Source: Gnetum montanum
Lineage: Eukaryota; Streptophyta; Gnetopsida; Gnetales; Gnetaceae
Direction of reading: 5' to 3'
NCBI GenBank assembly: GCA_015680685.1
Contig: MNCI01021037.1
Coordinates: 1-42,413 of the forward strand
Length of the DNA stretch: 42,413 nt
The notes below the pieces were generated by a model. The model saw only the letters and a program-made list of their open reading frames with translations. It had not been told where the DNA came from and searched no databases. Positions 42,231 through 42,413 of this stretch are shown one piece after another (position 1 is the stretch's first letter; every line of letters starts with the position of its first letter). Made by a program: the position numbers and the translations under genes.

Positions 42231-42413
42231 CAACAAGTTAAATTCTACTATGAACATTCCAAGGAATCTATCCAATCTGTCCAACTATCTTCTACCATTT
42301 CTCTCTTTTGTTTAACCAATCCTAATAATAGTCATGAGGGTGTCCATCTAGACCCATAAGTACTTCATTAAACTTTTCTCTTTCTCTTTCTTGTTTCATT
42401 CTTTTACACTTTT

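Larger units (their letters stand above)
40658..42413 (+). mobile_element. E5: 5'-truncated Athila-like pol fragment
   Basis: Starts abruptly inside RNase H and runs through integrase to the window end. Similar to E2 in motif order but clearly diverged in sequence (for example SNQFPNENLF against SNQFPNEILF). No LTR or gag. Downstream of 41940 the integrase tail is badly decayed. It may continue past the window. Confidence 0.8.

Overview
The window looks like a piece of nuclear DNA from a land plant with a large, repeat-filled genome. A gymnosperm is a reasonable guess from the age, decay and nesting of the elements, but nothing here fixes the species. It is AT-rich, has two undetermined bases (10095 and 40249), and I found no intact host gene, no rRNA or tRNA gene and no CRISPR array. 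Almost everything I could identify is LTR retrotransposon of the Ty3 (Metaviridae-type) class in several lineages: Athila-like (E1, E2, E3, E5), Tat/Ogre-like (B) and chromovirus-like (A, E4 and a gag relic at 1441-2110), plus a solo LTR. Coding regions are broken mostly by TAG, TGA and TAA stops that look like C-to-T or G-to-A decay, as expected for methylated, silent plant repeats. Percent differences quoted here are eye estimates, not computed alignments.

Layout. 240-1126 is a GC-richer, CpG-containing island, the only part resembling host genic sequence. 1441-2110 is a chromovirus-type gag relic. From about 2530 to 18240 lies E1, an old minus-strand Athila-like element broken by two younger elements: A (4331-7915, plus, chromovirus-like, initiator-Met-like primer site) and B (8215-16992, minus, Tat/Ogre-like, 1.7-kb LTRs, tandem arrays, gag only). 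About 18540-20220 is E4, a 5' LTR plus gag of a second chromovirus-like element. 21460-23950 is a minus-strand retroelement reading frame split by a solo LTR (22006-23176). 24722-40636 is E2, an Athila-like plus-strand element with 5' LTR, gag, protease, RT, RNase H, integrase and a long 3' noncoding tail, missing its 3' LTR. E2 is split inside its protease by E3 (28662-35756), a minus-strand element of the same lineage with both LTRs and a perfect CATGG target-site duplication. From 40658 to the window end is E5, a 5'-truncated Athila-like RNase H-integrase fragment.

How it fits together. All three elements that still have two LTRs (A, B, E3), from three lineages, lack RT, RNase H and nearly all of integrase while keeping at least part of gag. 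The copies with polymerase genes (E2, E5) lack LTRs or ends. So the window reads as a graveyard of gag-retaining non-autonomous elements nested in, and perhaps once mobilised by, relatives carrying pol. The main unexplained structures are palindromes at the start of Athila-like LTRs, motif arrays in other LTRs, and the long inverted homology between E2 and E3.
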